DNA from: Nocardia sp. SYP-A9097
Lineage (GTDB): Bacteria; Actinomycetota; Actinomycetes; Mycobacteriales; Mycobacteriaceae
Direction of reading: 5' to 3'
Assembly (NCBI RefSeq): GCF_009649815.1
Contig: NZ_WJIC01000010.1
Coordinates: forward strand, 124,001 to 188,000
Length of the DNA stretch: 64,000 bases
The position numbers were made by a program, and so were the translations under genes. Shown piece after piece: positions 34,586-43,193 of this stretch. Every line of letters starts with the position of its first letter. The stretch's first letter is position 1. The notes below the pieces were generated by a model that had not been told where the DNA came from, ran no database searches, and saw only the letters and a list, made by a program, of their open reading frames with translations.

Positions 34586-34835
34586 CCGAAGAGCAACGCG
34601 CCCAATCGAATCCGACCGACCTGCCAAGTAAATCGCCGGCACTATTGATTTGCTGGCGGAAAACCAGCATGCTCACATGCCAGGGGTATTGACGATAGCC
34701 GACCGGTGTGCGATCGGTACCACCAGCGAACGTGAAGCGACCGACACGGGACCGAAAGATGAACTTACCGGTCAAAATATGTGATTCGGTCTTCCAGCCG
34801 TTTTCGTGTCGCGGACATGGGCATACGTTGTGCCC

Positions 34836-35516
34836 ATGCATGTGCTCTTCGTGTGCAGCGGAAACGTTTGCCGGTCCGTCATAGCCGAGCGCCTCACGCT
34901 GGCGGTGGCCGCCGAACACGGTCTCCAGGAGCTGTCCGCCGAAAGCGCGGGCGTGCGGGCACTGGTCGGATTCCCGGTGGAACCCCTTGCGGCCCAGACG
35001 ATTATCGGACTCGGCGGCGACCCGAGCGGTTTCAAGGCGCGCCGCATCAAACCGGAGATGATGCACCGCGCCGATCTGGTGCTCACCATGACCGACAAGA
35101 TTCGTGACCAGGTACGCGATTTGGTGCCCGAGGCCCTCCCCCGCACCTTCACGCTGCTCGAGGCGTACCGCATCGCCAAGGTGACCGGTGCGCGCACCGT
35201 GGTCGGATTGCATGCCGCGCGTGACGATCTGGCGTATGTGGCGAGCGAGAACATCTCGGACCCGGTGGGTCTCAAGGCCCAGCAGTTCTGTGAGGTCGGC
35301 GATCGGATCGCCGAGGCGCTGGTGCCGCTGCTGCTGGCATTGCACGCACATCAGCACCCGCAGGCCACCGTTCATCGCTCCTCGGTCACCGATACCGGGA
35401 CGCATCGCCCGGCGTTGCTGGTGCTGCCCGGCGGTCGCACCGACACCGGGACACTGCCCGAATTCCCCAAGCGGTCAATCGAACCCACGCATCATTCGGT
35501 GGAATCGGCCGGATAG
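34836..35516 (+). CDS. Low-molecular-weight protein tyrosine phosphatase-like protein with C-terminal extension
   Basis: A 226-residue protein. The N-terminal domain (about 1-160) has the phosphate loop CSGNVCRS right after the first strand (HVLFVCSGNVCRS), matching C-x5-R-S of LMW phosphatases and arsenate reductases, and an Asp in ISDPVG in the place of the general acid. About 60 residues of low-complexity His/Pro/Thr-rich tail follow, beyond the normal 150-165 length. The usual tyrosines after the DP motif were not seen, so substrate type is uncertain. Confidence 0.82.
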   Translation: MHVLFVCSGNVCRSVIAERLTLAVAAEHGLQELSAESAGVRALVGFPVEPLAAQTIIGLGGDPSGFKARRIKPEMMHRADLVLTMTDKIRDQVRDLVPEALPRTFTLLEAYRIAKVTGARTVVGLHAARDDLAYVASENISDPVGLKAQQFCEVGDRIAEALVPLLLALHAHQHPQATVHRSSVTDTGTHRPALLVLPGGRTDTGTLPEFPKRSIEPTHHSVESAG

Positions 35517-35731
35517 GAGCGGATTCCGGCCATCGCCCGCGTGCGGATTCCGGCCGGCCATTTCCGATTCCGACCACGAATCGACTGCTCCTACTTCCGT
35601 TGTGGCGTAACCAGGATTACGCTGGCTCCTGCGTGTCAATACACCTGTCTGCCCGCTAAGTCCGGTAAGGGATTACACTTCCGCGCGGAACACCACCGCC
35701 GGTGGTCCGACACAGGAACAGGACTCAGGAC

Positions 35732-36133
35732 ATGCCGAAGCGAATTTCGGATGTTTCGCTCCATGTTTTCGTCACACCGCAGACCCTCCACCGTGTCACC
35801 GAAACCGTGTGCCGCGTCGTGGACGAATACGTGGACGATCGCGACATCTTCGCCTGGCGCTTCACCCTTCCGGTGGAGTGCGACGATCCCACCCATACGG
35901 TCCTCGAAACCCAGTGGCGCCTGGACCATCCCGATGCCGACCCGGGTGAGCGCCACACCTACGAGATAGCGCTCAGCCTGGTCGGCGAGGCGCGCCAGCT
36001 CACCAAGGCCGGAATCGCGCGCCTGGAGCAACGGCTGGTGCTCGAACTGTCGACCCATGAGCCCATCCCCTACATCGTGCACGCGTTGCAGCGGGAGAAC
36101 TTCGAACTCGAAGAGAACCGCGAACTCATCTGA
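35732..36133 (+). CDS. Hypothetical protein
   Basis: Not recognised. The 133-residue product has an alternating strand-helix pattern (VSLHVFVTPQTLHRVTETVCRVVDEYV, RHTYEIALSLVGEARQLTKAGIARLEQRL), without signal or membrane segment. Codon usage fits the neighbourhood. ATG 35732 has an AGGAC-like site; an upstream in-frame start at 35702 is possible. It is followed directly by a REP-like element. Confidence 0.6.
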   Translation: MPKRISDVSLHVFVTPQTLHRVTETVCRVVDEYVDDRDIFAWRFTLPVECDDPTHTVLETQWRLDHPDADPGERHTYEIALSLVGEARQLTKAGIARLEQRLVLELSTHEPIPYIVHALQRENFELEENRELI

Positions 36134-36165
36134 GGGAGCCGGCACCCTGGAATCTGTTGCCACAG

Positions 36166-36200
36166 GGTGGATCCCGGCCAAAAGCATGCCGGGATGACGA
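36166..36200. repeat. REP-like element, copy C
   Basis: Pattern GTGGATCCCGGCCAA, AAGCATGCCGGGATGACG: hairpin arms around AAAGCAT. Nearly identical to copy D at 60566 and similar to copies A/B at 8417-8507. Confidence 0.75.
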
Positions 36201-36202
36201 GA

Positions 36203-36232
36203 CGGGCCGCACCCCGGTGAGGGTACGGCCCG
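36203..36232 (-). terminator. Terminator of tesB
   Basis: 7-bp plus 4-bp stem (CGGGCCG / CGGCCCG) with one mismatch, located 18 nt beyond the tesB stop. Confidence 0.6.
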
Positions 36233-36249
36233 AAGTCTCGTGGCTCGGC

Positions 36250-37161
36250 TCAGCGGCGAGCCGGGAAGTGGCGGATGACGCCCTCTTGCACCGTGGTGGC
36301 GATCAGATCGCCACCGCGGGAGTAGAAGTGGCCGCGGGCCAGGCCGCGCGAACCCGAGGCTACCGGCGACTCGGTGGCGTAGAGCGCCCAGTCGTCGAAG
36401 CGGAAGGGGCGGTGGAACCAGATGGAGTGGTTGACCGTGGCCGCGAGAATGCGGTCATGCCCCCAGGACAAACCGTGCGTGGTGATGATCGAATCCAGCA
36501 CCGTGGTGTCGGATGAATACGCCAGCGCCGCAACATGAATCAGCGGATCGTCCGGGAGCGCGCCGTCGGTGCGCATCCAGACGCGATTGTGATTGAGCTT
36601 CTCGCCGGTGCCCTTGAGAATCCAGGCCGGGTCGTTCGTGTACCGCATATCGATGGGATGCGGTGCCTTGACGAACATTTCGAGCTTGTCTTCCAGTCCG
36701 GCGAAGGACTCCTCCACGCGCGGAAGGTTTTCCGGGTCGGCGACCTCGGGCAGCGGTGCGCTGTGCTCGAGGCCCTTACCCCAGTCCTGGAAGGCCGCGA
36801 GCATGACGAACAGTTCCTGGTCGTCCTGCAGCGCGGTCACCGTGCGATTGGCGAAGGAGCGCCCGTCGCGATGCCGATCGACGTGATATTCGATCGGCAT
36901 CTTGGGGTCTCCGCCACGCACGAAGTGCGCGTTCACCGCGTGCACCGGCCGGCCGGGGCCGACCGTGCGCCCCGCGGCAATGATCGCCTGGGAAACCAGC
37001 TGCCCGCCGAAGGTGCGACTCCACACCTTCTCGGGATGCTGTCCGATGAAGATGTCGGGGCCCTGCTCCTCGAGATCGAGCAGCCCGAGGAGCACCCTCA
37101 GGTCATCGGCCGGGGCGGATTCCTCGGCCCCGGTTGCGGTCTCGCCAAGCGACGCGCTCAA
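36250..37161 (-). CDS. tesB: Acyl-CoA thioesterase II
   Basis: A 303-residue double hot-dog TesB. The N-terminal half has the family stretch RTFGGQLVSQAIIAAGRTV and VNAHFVRGGDP; the C-terminal half has VNHSIWFHRPFRFDDWALYA, SRGLARGHFYSRGGDLIATTVQEG with the Asp/Thr/Gln catalytic set. It hydrolyses acyl-CoA to free acid and CoA. The TTG start at 37161 sits 1 nt after the pyk stop with GAGGA 8-10 nt upstream, so it is the second gene of a pyk-tesB unit, as in mycobacteria. Confidence 0.93.
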   Translation of the reverse strand: MSASLGETATGAEESAPADDLRVLLGLLDLEEQGPDIFIGQHPEKVWSRTFGGQLVSQAIIAAGRTVGPGRPVHAVNAHFVRGGDPKMPIEYHVDRHRDGRSFANRTVTALQDDQELFVMLAAFQDWGKGLEHSAPLPEVADPENLPRVEESFAGLEDKLEMFVKAPHPIDMRYTNDPAWILKGTGEKLNHNRVWMRTDGALPDDPLIHVAALAYSSDTTVLDSIITTHGLSWGHDRILAATVNHSIWFHRPFRFDDWALYATESPVASGSRGLARGHFYSRGGDLIATTVQEGVIRHFPARR

Positions 37162-37162
37162 C

Positions 37163-38581
37163 TTAGTGGTCCTCCTCGCCGATACGGTGCACGTGAATCA
37201 GATTGGTGGACCCGACAGTACCGGGCGGGGAGCCCGCCACGATCACCACGAGATCGCCCTTCTTGTACCGGCCGATCGACAGCAGTGCGGTATCCACCTG
37301 ATGAATCATCTCGTCGGTGGTATCGACGGTGGGGACGATGAATGTTTCAGTACCCCACGTCAAGGCCAGCTGACTGCGAATCGCCGGATTTGGGGTGAAT
37401 GCCAGCAGCGGCAGCGGGGTGTGCAGTCGCGCCAGGCGGCGCACGGTGTCACCGGACTGCGTAAAGGCAACAAGCGCTTTGGCATTCAGACGCTCGCCGA
37501 TATCGCGGGCAGCGTAGGAGATGACACCGCGCTTGGTGCGCGGCACGTGGGTCAGCGGCGGCACCCGGGTGGAGGACTCGGATTCCACCGCGTGCACGAT
37601 GCGGGCCATGGTGCGCACGGTCTCGATCGGGTAGTCGCCGACCGAGGTCTCGCCCGAAAGCATCACCGCGTCAGCACCATCGAGCACCGCGTTCGCCACA
37701 TCGGACGCCTCGGCGCGCGTCGGCCGCGAGTTGGTGATCATCGATTCCAGCATCTGGGTGGCCACGATGACCGGCTTGGCGTTCTCGCGCGCCATCTGAA
37801 TCGCGCGCTTCTGCACCAGCGGCACCTGCTCCAGCGGCAGCTCCACACCGAGGTCACCGCGCGCCACCATGATGGCGTCGAAGGCCAGCACGATGGCCTC
37901 CAAATTGTCGATGGCTTCGGGCTTTTCGAGCTTGCCGATGACCGGCACCCGGCGACCCACGCGATCCATGATCTCGTGCACCAGCTCGACATCGGACGGC
38001 GAGCGCACGAAGGACAGTGCGATGAAGTCGACGCCGAGGTTCAGTGCGAACTCGAGATCGTCGATGTCCTTCTCGGACAAGGCCGGAACGGAAACATCCA
38101 TACCCGGCAGGGACACGCCCTTGTTGTTGGAGACGGGCCCGCCCTCGGTGACCCGGCAGATCACGTCATTGCCTTCGACGCGTTCGACGGTCATCCCGAT
38201 CTTGCCGTCGTCGACGAGCAGTCGATCTCCGGCCTTGGCGTCCTGGGCGAGCTGCTTGTAGGTGGTCGAAACTCGGTCGTGAGTGCCTTCGATGTCGTCC
38301 ACGGTGATGCGGATTTCTTCACCCGTCGCCCAGACGGTCTTACCCTCGATGAACCGGCCCAATCGGATCTTCGGTCCCTGGAGATCGGCGAGAATTCCCA
38401 CCGCGCGGCCCAGCAGATCGCTGGCCTGACGCACCTTTTTATAGTTGTCGGCATGGTCGGAGTGTTCGCCATGGCTGAAATTCAGCCGCGCCACGTCCAT
38501 TCCACTCTCAACGAGTTCACGAATACGGTCCTCGGACGACACAGCCGGTCCGAGTGTGCACACAATCTTCGTTCGTCGCAT
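37163..38581 (-). CDS. pyk: Pyruvate kinase
   Basis: A 472-residue pyruvate kinase, the same length as the mycobacterial enzyme. Motifs: RRTKIVCTLGPA at the start, NFSHG, the catalytic Lys/metal region IGKLEKPEAIDN, MVARGDLGVELP, and the C-terminal effector domain with ISYAARDIGERLNAKALVAFTQSG. It makes ATP and pyruvate from phosphoenolpyruvate. ATG 38581 begins on the first strand; earlier codons to 38629 are not homologous. Confidence 0.97.
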   Translation of the reverse strand: MRRTKIVCTLGPAVSSEDRIRELVESGMDVARLNFSHGEHSDHADNYKKVRQASDLLGRAVGILADLQGPKIRLGRFIEGKTVWATGEEIRITVDDIEGTHDRVSTTYKQLAQDAKAGDRLLVDDGKIGMTVERVEGNDVICRVTEGGPVSNNKGVSLPGMDVSVPALSEKDIDDLEFALNLGVDFIALSFVRSPSDVELVHEIMDRVGRRVPVIGKLEKPEAIDNLEAIVLAFDAIMVARGDLGVELPLEQVPLVQKRAIQMARENAKPVIVATQMLESMITNSRPTRAEASDVANAVLDGADAVMLSGETSVGDYPIETVRTMARIVHAVESESSTRVPPLTHVPRTKRGVISYAARDIGERLNAKALVAFTQSGDTVRRLARLHTPLPLLAFTPNPAIRSQLALTWGTETFIVPTVDTTDEMIHQVDTALLSIGRYKKGDLVVIVAGSPPGTVGSTNLIHVHRIGEEDH

Positions 38582-38819
38582 CACGGGGACAACCCTAGAC
38601 CTGCCGCAAGTGTCCCGCTGAACGGGCACACGCTCGAAACAAAGATATACACATGCCGTTCAGCTAACAGCCGGTCAGCGTGCTCTGTTCAATCTGCCTC
38701 CGCTGCGCTCCGGCTGTTCGCGGCCCTCGTGACCTCGGGTCTTCCCTCCTCCGCTCCTCCGCTTCGCTCCCCTGCTCCGTCAGTCCAGACCCGAGGCGGG
38801 CCACGAACCTGAGTGCTGG

Positions 38820-39488
38820 TTAACGAGCGACGTGGCGCGCGAGGCGAGTCTCGAGGCGTGTCTGACCGAAGCCGAGAATCAGGCAGATAACCCAGTAGTA
38901 GAGTGCCGCCACGCCATACAGGGCGAAGAAGTCGAAGGTCGGCGCGGCCGCGAGTTGAGCCGTCCGCAACAACTCGGTGACGAGGATGGTCGAGGCCAGC
39001 GAGGTGTCCTTCACCAACGAGATGAGCGTGTTCGACAGCGGCGGTACGGCGATGCGGGAAGCTTGCGGAAGGATGATCAAACGCAGCGCCTGCGCATAGG
39101 TCATACCGACCGCATAGGACGCCTCCCACTGCCCGTGCGCGACCGAAAGAATGGCGGCGCGAATGACTTCGGCCGCATACCCGCCCACATTGAGACTGAA
39201 CGCGATCACCGCCGCCGGGAACGGGTCGATGACTATGTGGAACTGCGGTAGCGCGTAGAAGACGATGAACAGCTGCACCAGCAGCGGCGTCCCGCGAATG
39301 ATCGAAATATAGAACCGGGCCGCCGCGGACACCGGCCACAGCTTCGACATGCGGGCCAGCGCCACGAACAGCGCCAGCACCAACCCGATCGCGAAGCTGA
39401 TGGCCGTCAGCGGGATGGTCGTTTCGACCGTGGCCTTGAGCATCGGCCACAGGTTCGCCCGGATCAGTTCCCAGGTGGCGTCGTCCAT
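38820..39488 (-). CDS. Amino-acid ABC transporter permease (cystine/His type)
   Basis: A 222-residue HisM/TcyB-type permease with about five membrane segments and the EAA loop GGYAAEVIRAAILSVAHGQWEASYAVGM. It lies 37 bp downstream of its binding protein. The expected ATP-binding gene does not follow; after the stop come about 190 bp without a gene and then pyk. It may use an ATPase encoded elsewhere, for example the GlnQ-like protein at 12421 (speculative). Confidence 0.92.
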   Translation of the reverse strand: MDDATWELIRANLWPMLKATVETTIPLTAISFAIGLVLALFVALARMSKLWPVSAAARFYISIIRGTPLLVQLFIVFYALPQFHIVIDPFPAAVIAFSLNVGGYAAEVIRAAILSVAHGQWEASYAVGMTYAQALRLIILPQASRIAVPPLSNTLISLVKDTSLASTILVTELLRTAQLAAAPTFDFFALYGVAALYYWVICLILGFGQTRLETRLARHVAR

Positions 39489-39525
39489 CGTCTAATCGCT
39501 CAGCAGTCCAATCGCCCTGTGCCGC

Positions 39526-40284
39526 TTACTTGCTGACGTCGGTGCCGAAGTACTTCTCGGAGATCTTGGCCAGGGTGCCGTCGGCGCGTAGCTGATCGAG
39601 CGCGGTATTCACCTGGTCGATGAGCGCCTGCGAATCCTTGCGCGCGGCGAACGCCTGCTTGCTGGTCTCACCGGTCTTGCCTGCGATGTGCACGCTGGCG
39701 TCATTGGTCTTCTTGCTGTACTCGGCGACCGCGAGGGTGTCATTGACGGTCGCGTCGACGCGGCCGTTCTTGAGCAGCTGAATGGCCTGCACGAAACCCT
39801 CGACGCCCTCGACCTTGCAGCCCGCGCCCTCGGCGACCTTGTTCCAGTTGCTGGTGACCGACTGCGCGCAGGTCTTACCGCTCAGATCGGTGAGCGCGTG
39901 GATGCCGGTGTTATCGGTCTTGGTGACGATGACACCCTCGGAGGTGGTGTAGGGCTGCGACAGCGAATACTTCTCGGCGCGTGTGGGATTCACGGTCACC
40001 TGGTTCGCGACGAGATCGAAACGCTTGGATTCCAGGCCCGCGAAGATGGCATCCCAGGGGGTCTGCACGAATTCGACTTTGCGGCCGAGCTTCTCACCGA
40101 CGGCCTTGGCGACCTCGACGTCGTAGCCGGTGATGCTGCCGCCGTCCTGGTAGCTGAACGGAGAGTAGGTGCCCTCGGTGCCGACCTTCAACACATTGGG
40201 GTCGTCGCTACTGCTGCTGCAGGCGGTGAGCGCCGCGGTGGCGGCGACTACGGCGAGCACGGCGGCGAACAGCTTACGGCGCAC
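39526..40284 (-). CDS. Amino-acid ABC transporter substrate-binding lipoprotein
   Basis: A 252-residue SBP_bac_3 receptor. The GTG at 40284 opens a signal peptide with lipobox LTAC (Cys about 22), then KVGTEGTYSPFSYQDGG, ITGYDVEVAKAVGEKLG and LVANQVTVNPTRAEKYSLSQPY. These features fit the cystine/polar-amino-acid receptor branch (FliY/TcyA-like). Codons upstream to 40329 are rejected because they precede the signal. First gene of a two-gene unit with the permease. Confidence 0.92.
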   Translation of the reverse strand: MRRKLFAAVLAVVAATAALTACSSSSDDPNVLKVGTEGTYSPFSYQDGGSITGYDVEVAKAVGEKLGRKVEFVQTPWDAIFAGLESKRFDLVANQVTVNPTRAEKYSLSQPYTTSEGVIVTKTDNTGIHALTDLSGKTCAQSVTSNWNKVAEGAGCKVEGVEGFVQAIQLLKNGRVDATVNDTLAVAEYSKKTNDASVHIAGKTGETSKQAFAARKDSQALIDQVNTALDQLRADGTLAKISEKYFGTDVSK

Positions 40285-40423
40285 GGGGACTACCTCTCCT
40301 CGAGCGTGGTCGACCCACGCGACAAACAACCGACAAAGGGTACGCCGGAAACCAACCGGGCGGCACGTGAATGATCACGCCGCGCGCAAACCTTGTGCGT
40401 TTACAACGGTGATGATAGCGGCG

Positions 40424-40455
40424 GGCGGGCACCTCTCTGCCCAGTGGTGCCCGCC
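40424..40455. terminator. Terminator downstream of the TM2 gene
   Basis: A 10-bp stem GGCGGGCACC / GGTGCCCGCC with a 12-nt loop, 29 nt beyond the TM2 stop. Confidence 0.6.
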
Positions 40456-40483
40456 GAAGTCGGTGTGTCGATGACCCCCGCGA

Positions 40484-40987
40484 TCAGTCCTTCAGCGGGC
40501 GGCCCTGTGGATCCGGCACCTTGCCGGTGAGAATCAGAATGCCGTCGATCAGCGACCAGATTCCGAAGCCGCCACACGTGATCAGTTGCAACACACCGAT
40601 AGTGGTGTAGCCGAGGTAGAAACGGCCGATACCCAATCCACCGATCAGAATCTGCAGCAGGCCGGCGGTCAGCTTGGACTTGTCCGAGTACGGCACGCCG
40701 TACGGATCGCGACCGAACGGAGCCTCGGCATCGGCGCCGTACGGCATCGGCTGACCGTAGGGACCGGGCTGACCGTACGCGGGCTGCGGCGCACCATAGG
40801 GCGGCTGGCCGTAACCCGGCTGGGGCTGACCGTAACCCGGCTGCGGCTCGCCATAGCCCGGCTGCGGCTGACCATAACCGGGCTGCTGCCCGTAACCCGG
40901 CTGCGGCTGCCCGTACTGCGGCCCGGTGCCGGGCGCGCCGTACTGCGGGCCACCCTGCTCGGGCTGCTTAGCGAATGGATCGGTCAC
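40484..40987 (-). CDS. TM2-domain protein with Pro/Gln/Gly/Tyr repeats
   Basis: A 167-residue protein. Residues about 15-85 are a low-complexity stretch built on a degenerate PQPGYGQ heptad. The C-terminal TM2 domain (about 105-160) has two membrane helices with the GGLGIGRFYLGYTTIGVLQLITCGGFGIWSLIDGI pattern in two parts. The topology suggests a disordered cytoplasmic tail tethered to the membrane. A homologous small membrane protein lies at the same place beside lgt and trpA in mycobacteria. Function is unknown. Confidence 0.88.
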   Translation of the reverse strand: MTDPFAKQPEQGGPQYGAPGTGPQYGQPQPGYGQQPGYGQPQPGYGEPQPGYGQPQPGYGQPPYGAPQPAYGQPGPYGQPMPYGADAEAPFGRDPYGVPYSDKSKLTAGLLQILIGGLGIGRFYLGYTTIGVLQLITCGGFGIWSLIDGILILTGKVPDPQGRPLKD

Positions 40988-41062
40988 TCGAGTCCTCCTG
41001 AATCGCGGGCCGCACGGCCCCCTGTGTGCTGAACCCGCCGTGCGAATCTCGATACGCGGCGG

Positions 41063-42253
41063 TCAGGAGCCATTCTTGCCCGAGTCGACCGTTTTCGTCT
41101 CCTCGAGCGGGACCGCCGGTTCGGAATCGCCGGATTCGGAAGAGTTATCGCGGACCTCAGCGGATTCGTTGCCTTCCGAAGGGGATTCGGAGTCGGTGTC
41201 GTCCCCGGATGCCTCGTCCTTTTCATCGGATTCGGTATCGGACGATTCGGACTTGTCGAGATCGACTGCCTCGTCCTCGGATTCGACCGCCACGACCTCG
41301 GTCCCCGCGCTCTCGGCCCCGTATGCCCGCAGCGCCGAGAACTGCCACGGCCACGGCCGCTCCACGCCCGCGCGCACCTGCTCCGGCGTCTCCCGGCCCT
41401 TGGTCGCGAATACGAAATACGCGATGGCGCAGAGGAATACGATCGCCGCGGTGAACGAGTTGATCCGAATTCCGGCGATATGCGTAGCGTGATCATCACG
41501 CAGCAGCTCCACGAAGAACCGCCCGAAGCAGTAGATCGCCACGTACAGCGCGAACAATCGCCCGTGCCCGATCCGGAACTTGCGGTCGACATAGAGCAGG
41601 ATCGCCACACCCAGCAGATTCCAGATCAGCTCGTACAGGAAGGTCGGCTGCACGATCTTGATCGGCGGACCGGATGCGATGCCGTTCATCAGATCCGGGT
41701 CACCGTGCGTATTGAACCGGTCGTAGATCTCCAGACCCCACGGCATGGTGGTGTCGCGACCGAACAGCTCCTGATTGAAGTAGTTGCCGAGCCGTCCGAT
41801 GCCCTGCGCCAGCAGCACACCGGGCGCGATGGCATCACCGAAGGCGGGCAGCGGCACCTTGTAGATACGGCAGCCGATCCACGCGCCGACCGCGCCGAGC
41901 AGCACCGCGCCCCAGATGCCGAGGCCGCCCTGCCAGATCTTCCACCAATCGCCCGCCTTACCGCCGGGACCGAAGTAGGTCGACCAGTCGGTGGCCACGT
42001 GATAGAGCCGCCCGCCGATCAATCCCAGCGGCACCGCGAACATGGCCACATCCAGGACCATGCCCTGCTGGCCGCCACGCTGCTGCCACCGCTTCTCCCC
42101 CAGCCAGATGGCCGCGACAATGCCTAGAATGATGCAGATGGCATAGGCGCGCAACGGAAATGGGCCGATCTCCCATACTCCGCGAGGCGGACTGGGAATG
42201 TAGGCCAGCACGTCGGAGGCCGAAACTTGGTCGGCCAGGGCTCGAATGGTCAC
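41063..42253 (-). CDS. lgt: Prolipoprotein diacylglyceryl transferase with acidic tail
   Basis: A 396-residue membrane enzyme that transfers diacylglycerol from phosphatidylglycerol to the lipobox cysteine of prolipoproteins. Seven or so membrane helices are seen, with the Lgt signature GRLGNYFNQELFG (about 147-159), GGLGIWGAVLLG and the late RFFVELLRDD. After the last helix comes a cytoplasmic tail of about 95 residues that is extremely rich in Ser, Glu and Asp, a feature of some actinobacterial Lgt proteins. GTG 42253 is preferred over GTG 42262. The many lipoboxes in this window are its substrates. Confidence 0.95.
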   Translation of the reverse strand: MTIRALADQVSASDVLAYIPSPPRGVWEIGPFPLRAYAICIILGIVAAIWLGEKRWQQRGGQQGMVLDVAMFAVPLGLIGGRLYHVATDWSTYFGPGGKAGDWWKIWQGGLGIWGAVLLGAVGAWIGCRIYKVPLPAFGDAIAPGVLLAQGIGRLGNYFNQELFGRDTTMPWGLEIYDRFNTHGDPDLMNGIASGPPIKIVQPTFLYELIWNLLGVAILLYVDRKFRIGHGRLFALYVAIYCFGRFFVELLRDDHATHIAGIRINSFTAAIVFLCAIAYFVFATKGRETPEQVRAGVERPWPWQFSALRAYGAESAGTEVVAVESEDEAVDLDKSESSDTESDEKDEASGDDTDSESPSEGNESAEVRDNSSESGDSEPAVPLEETKTVDSGKNGS

Positions 42254-42346
42254 GGGCCCCACCGTAGCGGAATCAACTCCACGGGCATGGTCCCCGGGTA
42301 ACGCGCCGCCGACACTCGCGCGAACAACACCGCCCCGAACACGCGA

Positions 42347-42376
42347 AAGGCGCGCATCGGGATCGATGCGCGCCTT
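42347..42376 (-). terminator. Terminator of the trp operon
   Basis: A perfect 13-bp stem AAGGCGCGCATCG with a 4-nt loop, followed on the minus strand by TTTCGCG, 17 nt beyond the trpA stop. Confidence 0.75.
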
Positions 42377-42392
42377 CGCTGTGAATCTGCTG

Positions 42393-43193
42393 TCAGGAGG
42401 CCACGGCCGCCGAGCGCACGCCGAGCGCGAGTTCCTCGGTGAGGGTGCGCACCGCGCCCAGACCCTGCGCCGCGGCGCTCACCAAGGCCGAGCCCACAAT
42501 GACACCGTCTGCGTAGGAAGCAATTTCGGCCGCCTGCGCACCATTGCGCACACCCAGGCCGACGCCGATCGGAATATCCGAATGCGCGCGCACCCGGGCG
42601 CACAGTGCCGGAGCCATATCCGAGACCGCGTCACGCGCGCCGGTGACACCCATGGTCGAAGCGGCGTAGACGAATCCGCGCGAGGCTTCCAGGGTCTTCA
42701 CCAGACGCTCCTCCGTGGAGGACGGGGCCACCAGGAAGATGCGATCCAGGTTGTAGGTGGACGAGGCCACGAACCAGTCGTCGGCCTCCTCCGGAATCAG
42801 GTTCGGGGTGATCAGGCCGAGGCCGCCCGCCGCCGCCAGATCGCGGGAGAAGGTGTCGACGCCGTACTGCAGCACCGGATTCCAGTAGGTCATGACCACG
42901 GCCTTACCACCGGCCTGGGTAATGGCCTCCACGACCTTGAAGACATCGCGGACGCGGATGCCACCGCGCAACGCCTGTTCGGCGGCGGCCTGGATGGTCG
43001 GGCCGTCCATCACCGGATCGGAGTAGGCGACGCCGACTTCGATGATGTCGCAACCGGATTCGACCATGGTGCGGCAGACGTCGATGCTGCCCTGCAAGTC
43101 CGGGTATCCGGCGGGCAGATAGCCGATCAGCGCGGCGCGGTTCTCCTCGCGGCAGGCGGCGAAGGTATTGGCGAGACGGGACTGCTGGCTCAC
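42393..43193 (-). CDS. trpA: Tryptophan synthase alpha chain
   Basis: A 266-residue TIM barrel that cleaves indole-3-glycerol phosphate to indole. Catalytic Glu and Asp lie in CDIIEVGVAYSDPVMDGP; phosphate-binding glycines lie in GVGLGVRNGAQ and GVIVGSAL. The GTG at 43193 overlaps the trpB stop by 4 nt (GTGA), ensuring stoichiometric subunit synthesis for the alpha2beta2 complex. Confidence 0.96.
   Translation of the reverse strand: MSQQSRLANTFAACREENRAALIGYLPAGYPDLQGSIDVCRTMVESGCDIIEVGVAYSDPVMDGPTIQAAAEQALRGGIRVRDVFKVVEAITQAGGKAVVMTYWNPVLQYGVDTFSRDLAAAGGLGLITPNLIPEEADDWFVASSTYNLDRIFLVAPSSTEERLVKTLEASRGFVYAASTMGVTGARDAVSDMAPALCARVRAHSDIPIGVGLGVRNGAQAAEIASYADGVIVGSALVSAAAQGLGAVRTLTEELALGVRSAAVAS

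Noticed and set aside
38690..38819. Pyrimidine-rich CGCTCC-type stretch downstream of the permease gene
   Set aside because: Low-complexity actinobacterial intergenic sequence with one short inverted repeat (CCTCGGGTCT / AGACCCGAGG); no gene and no array-like structure.
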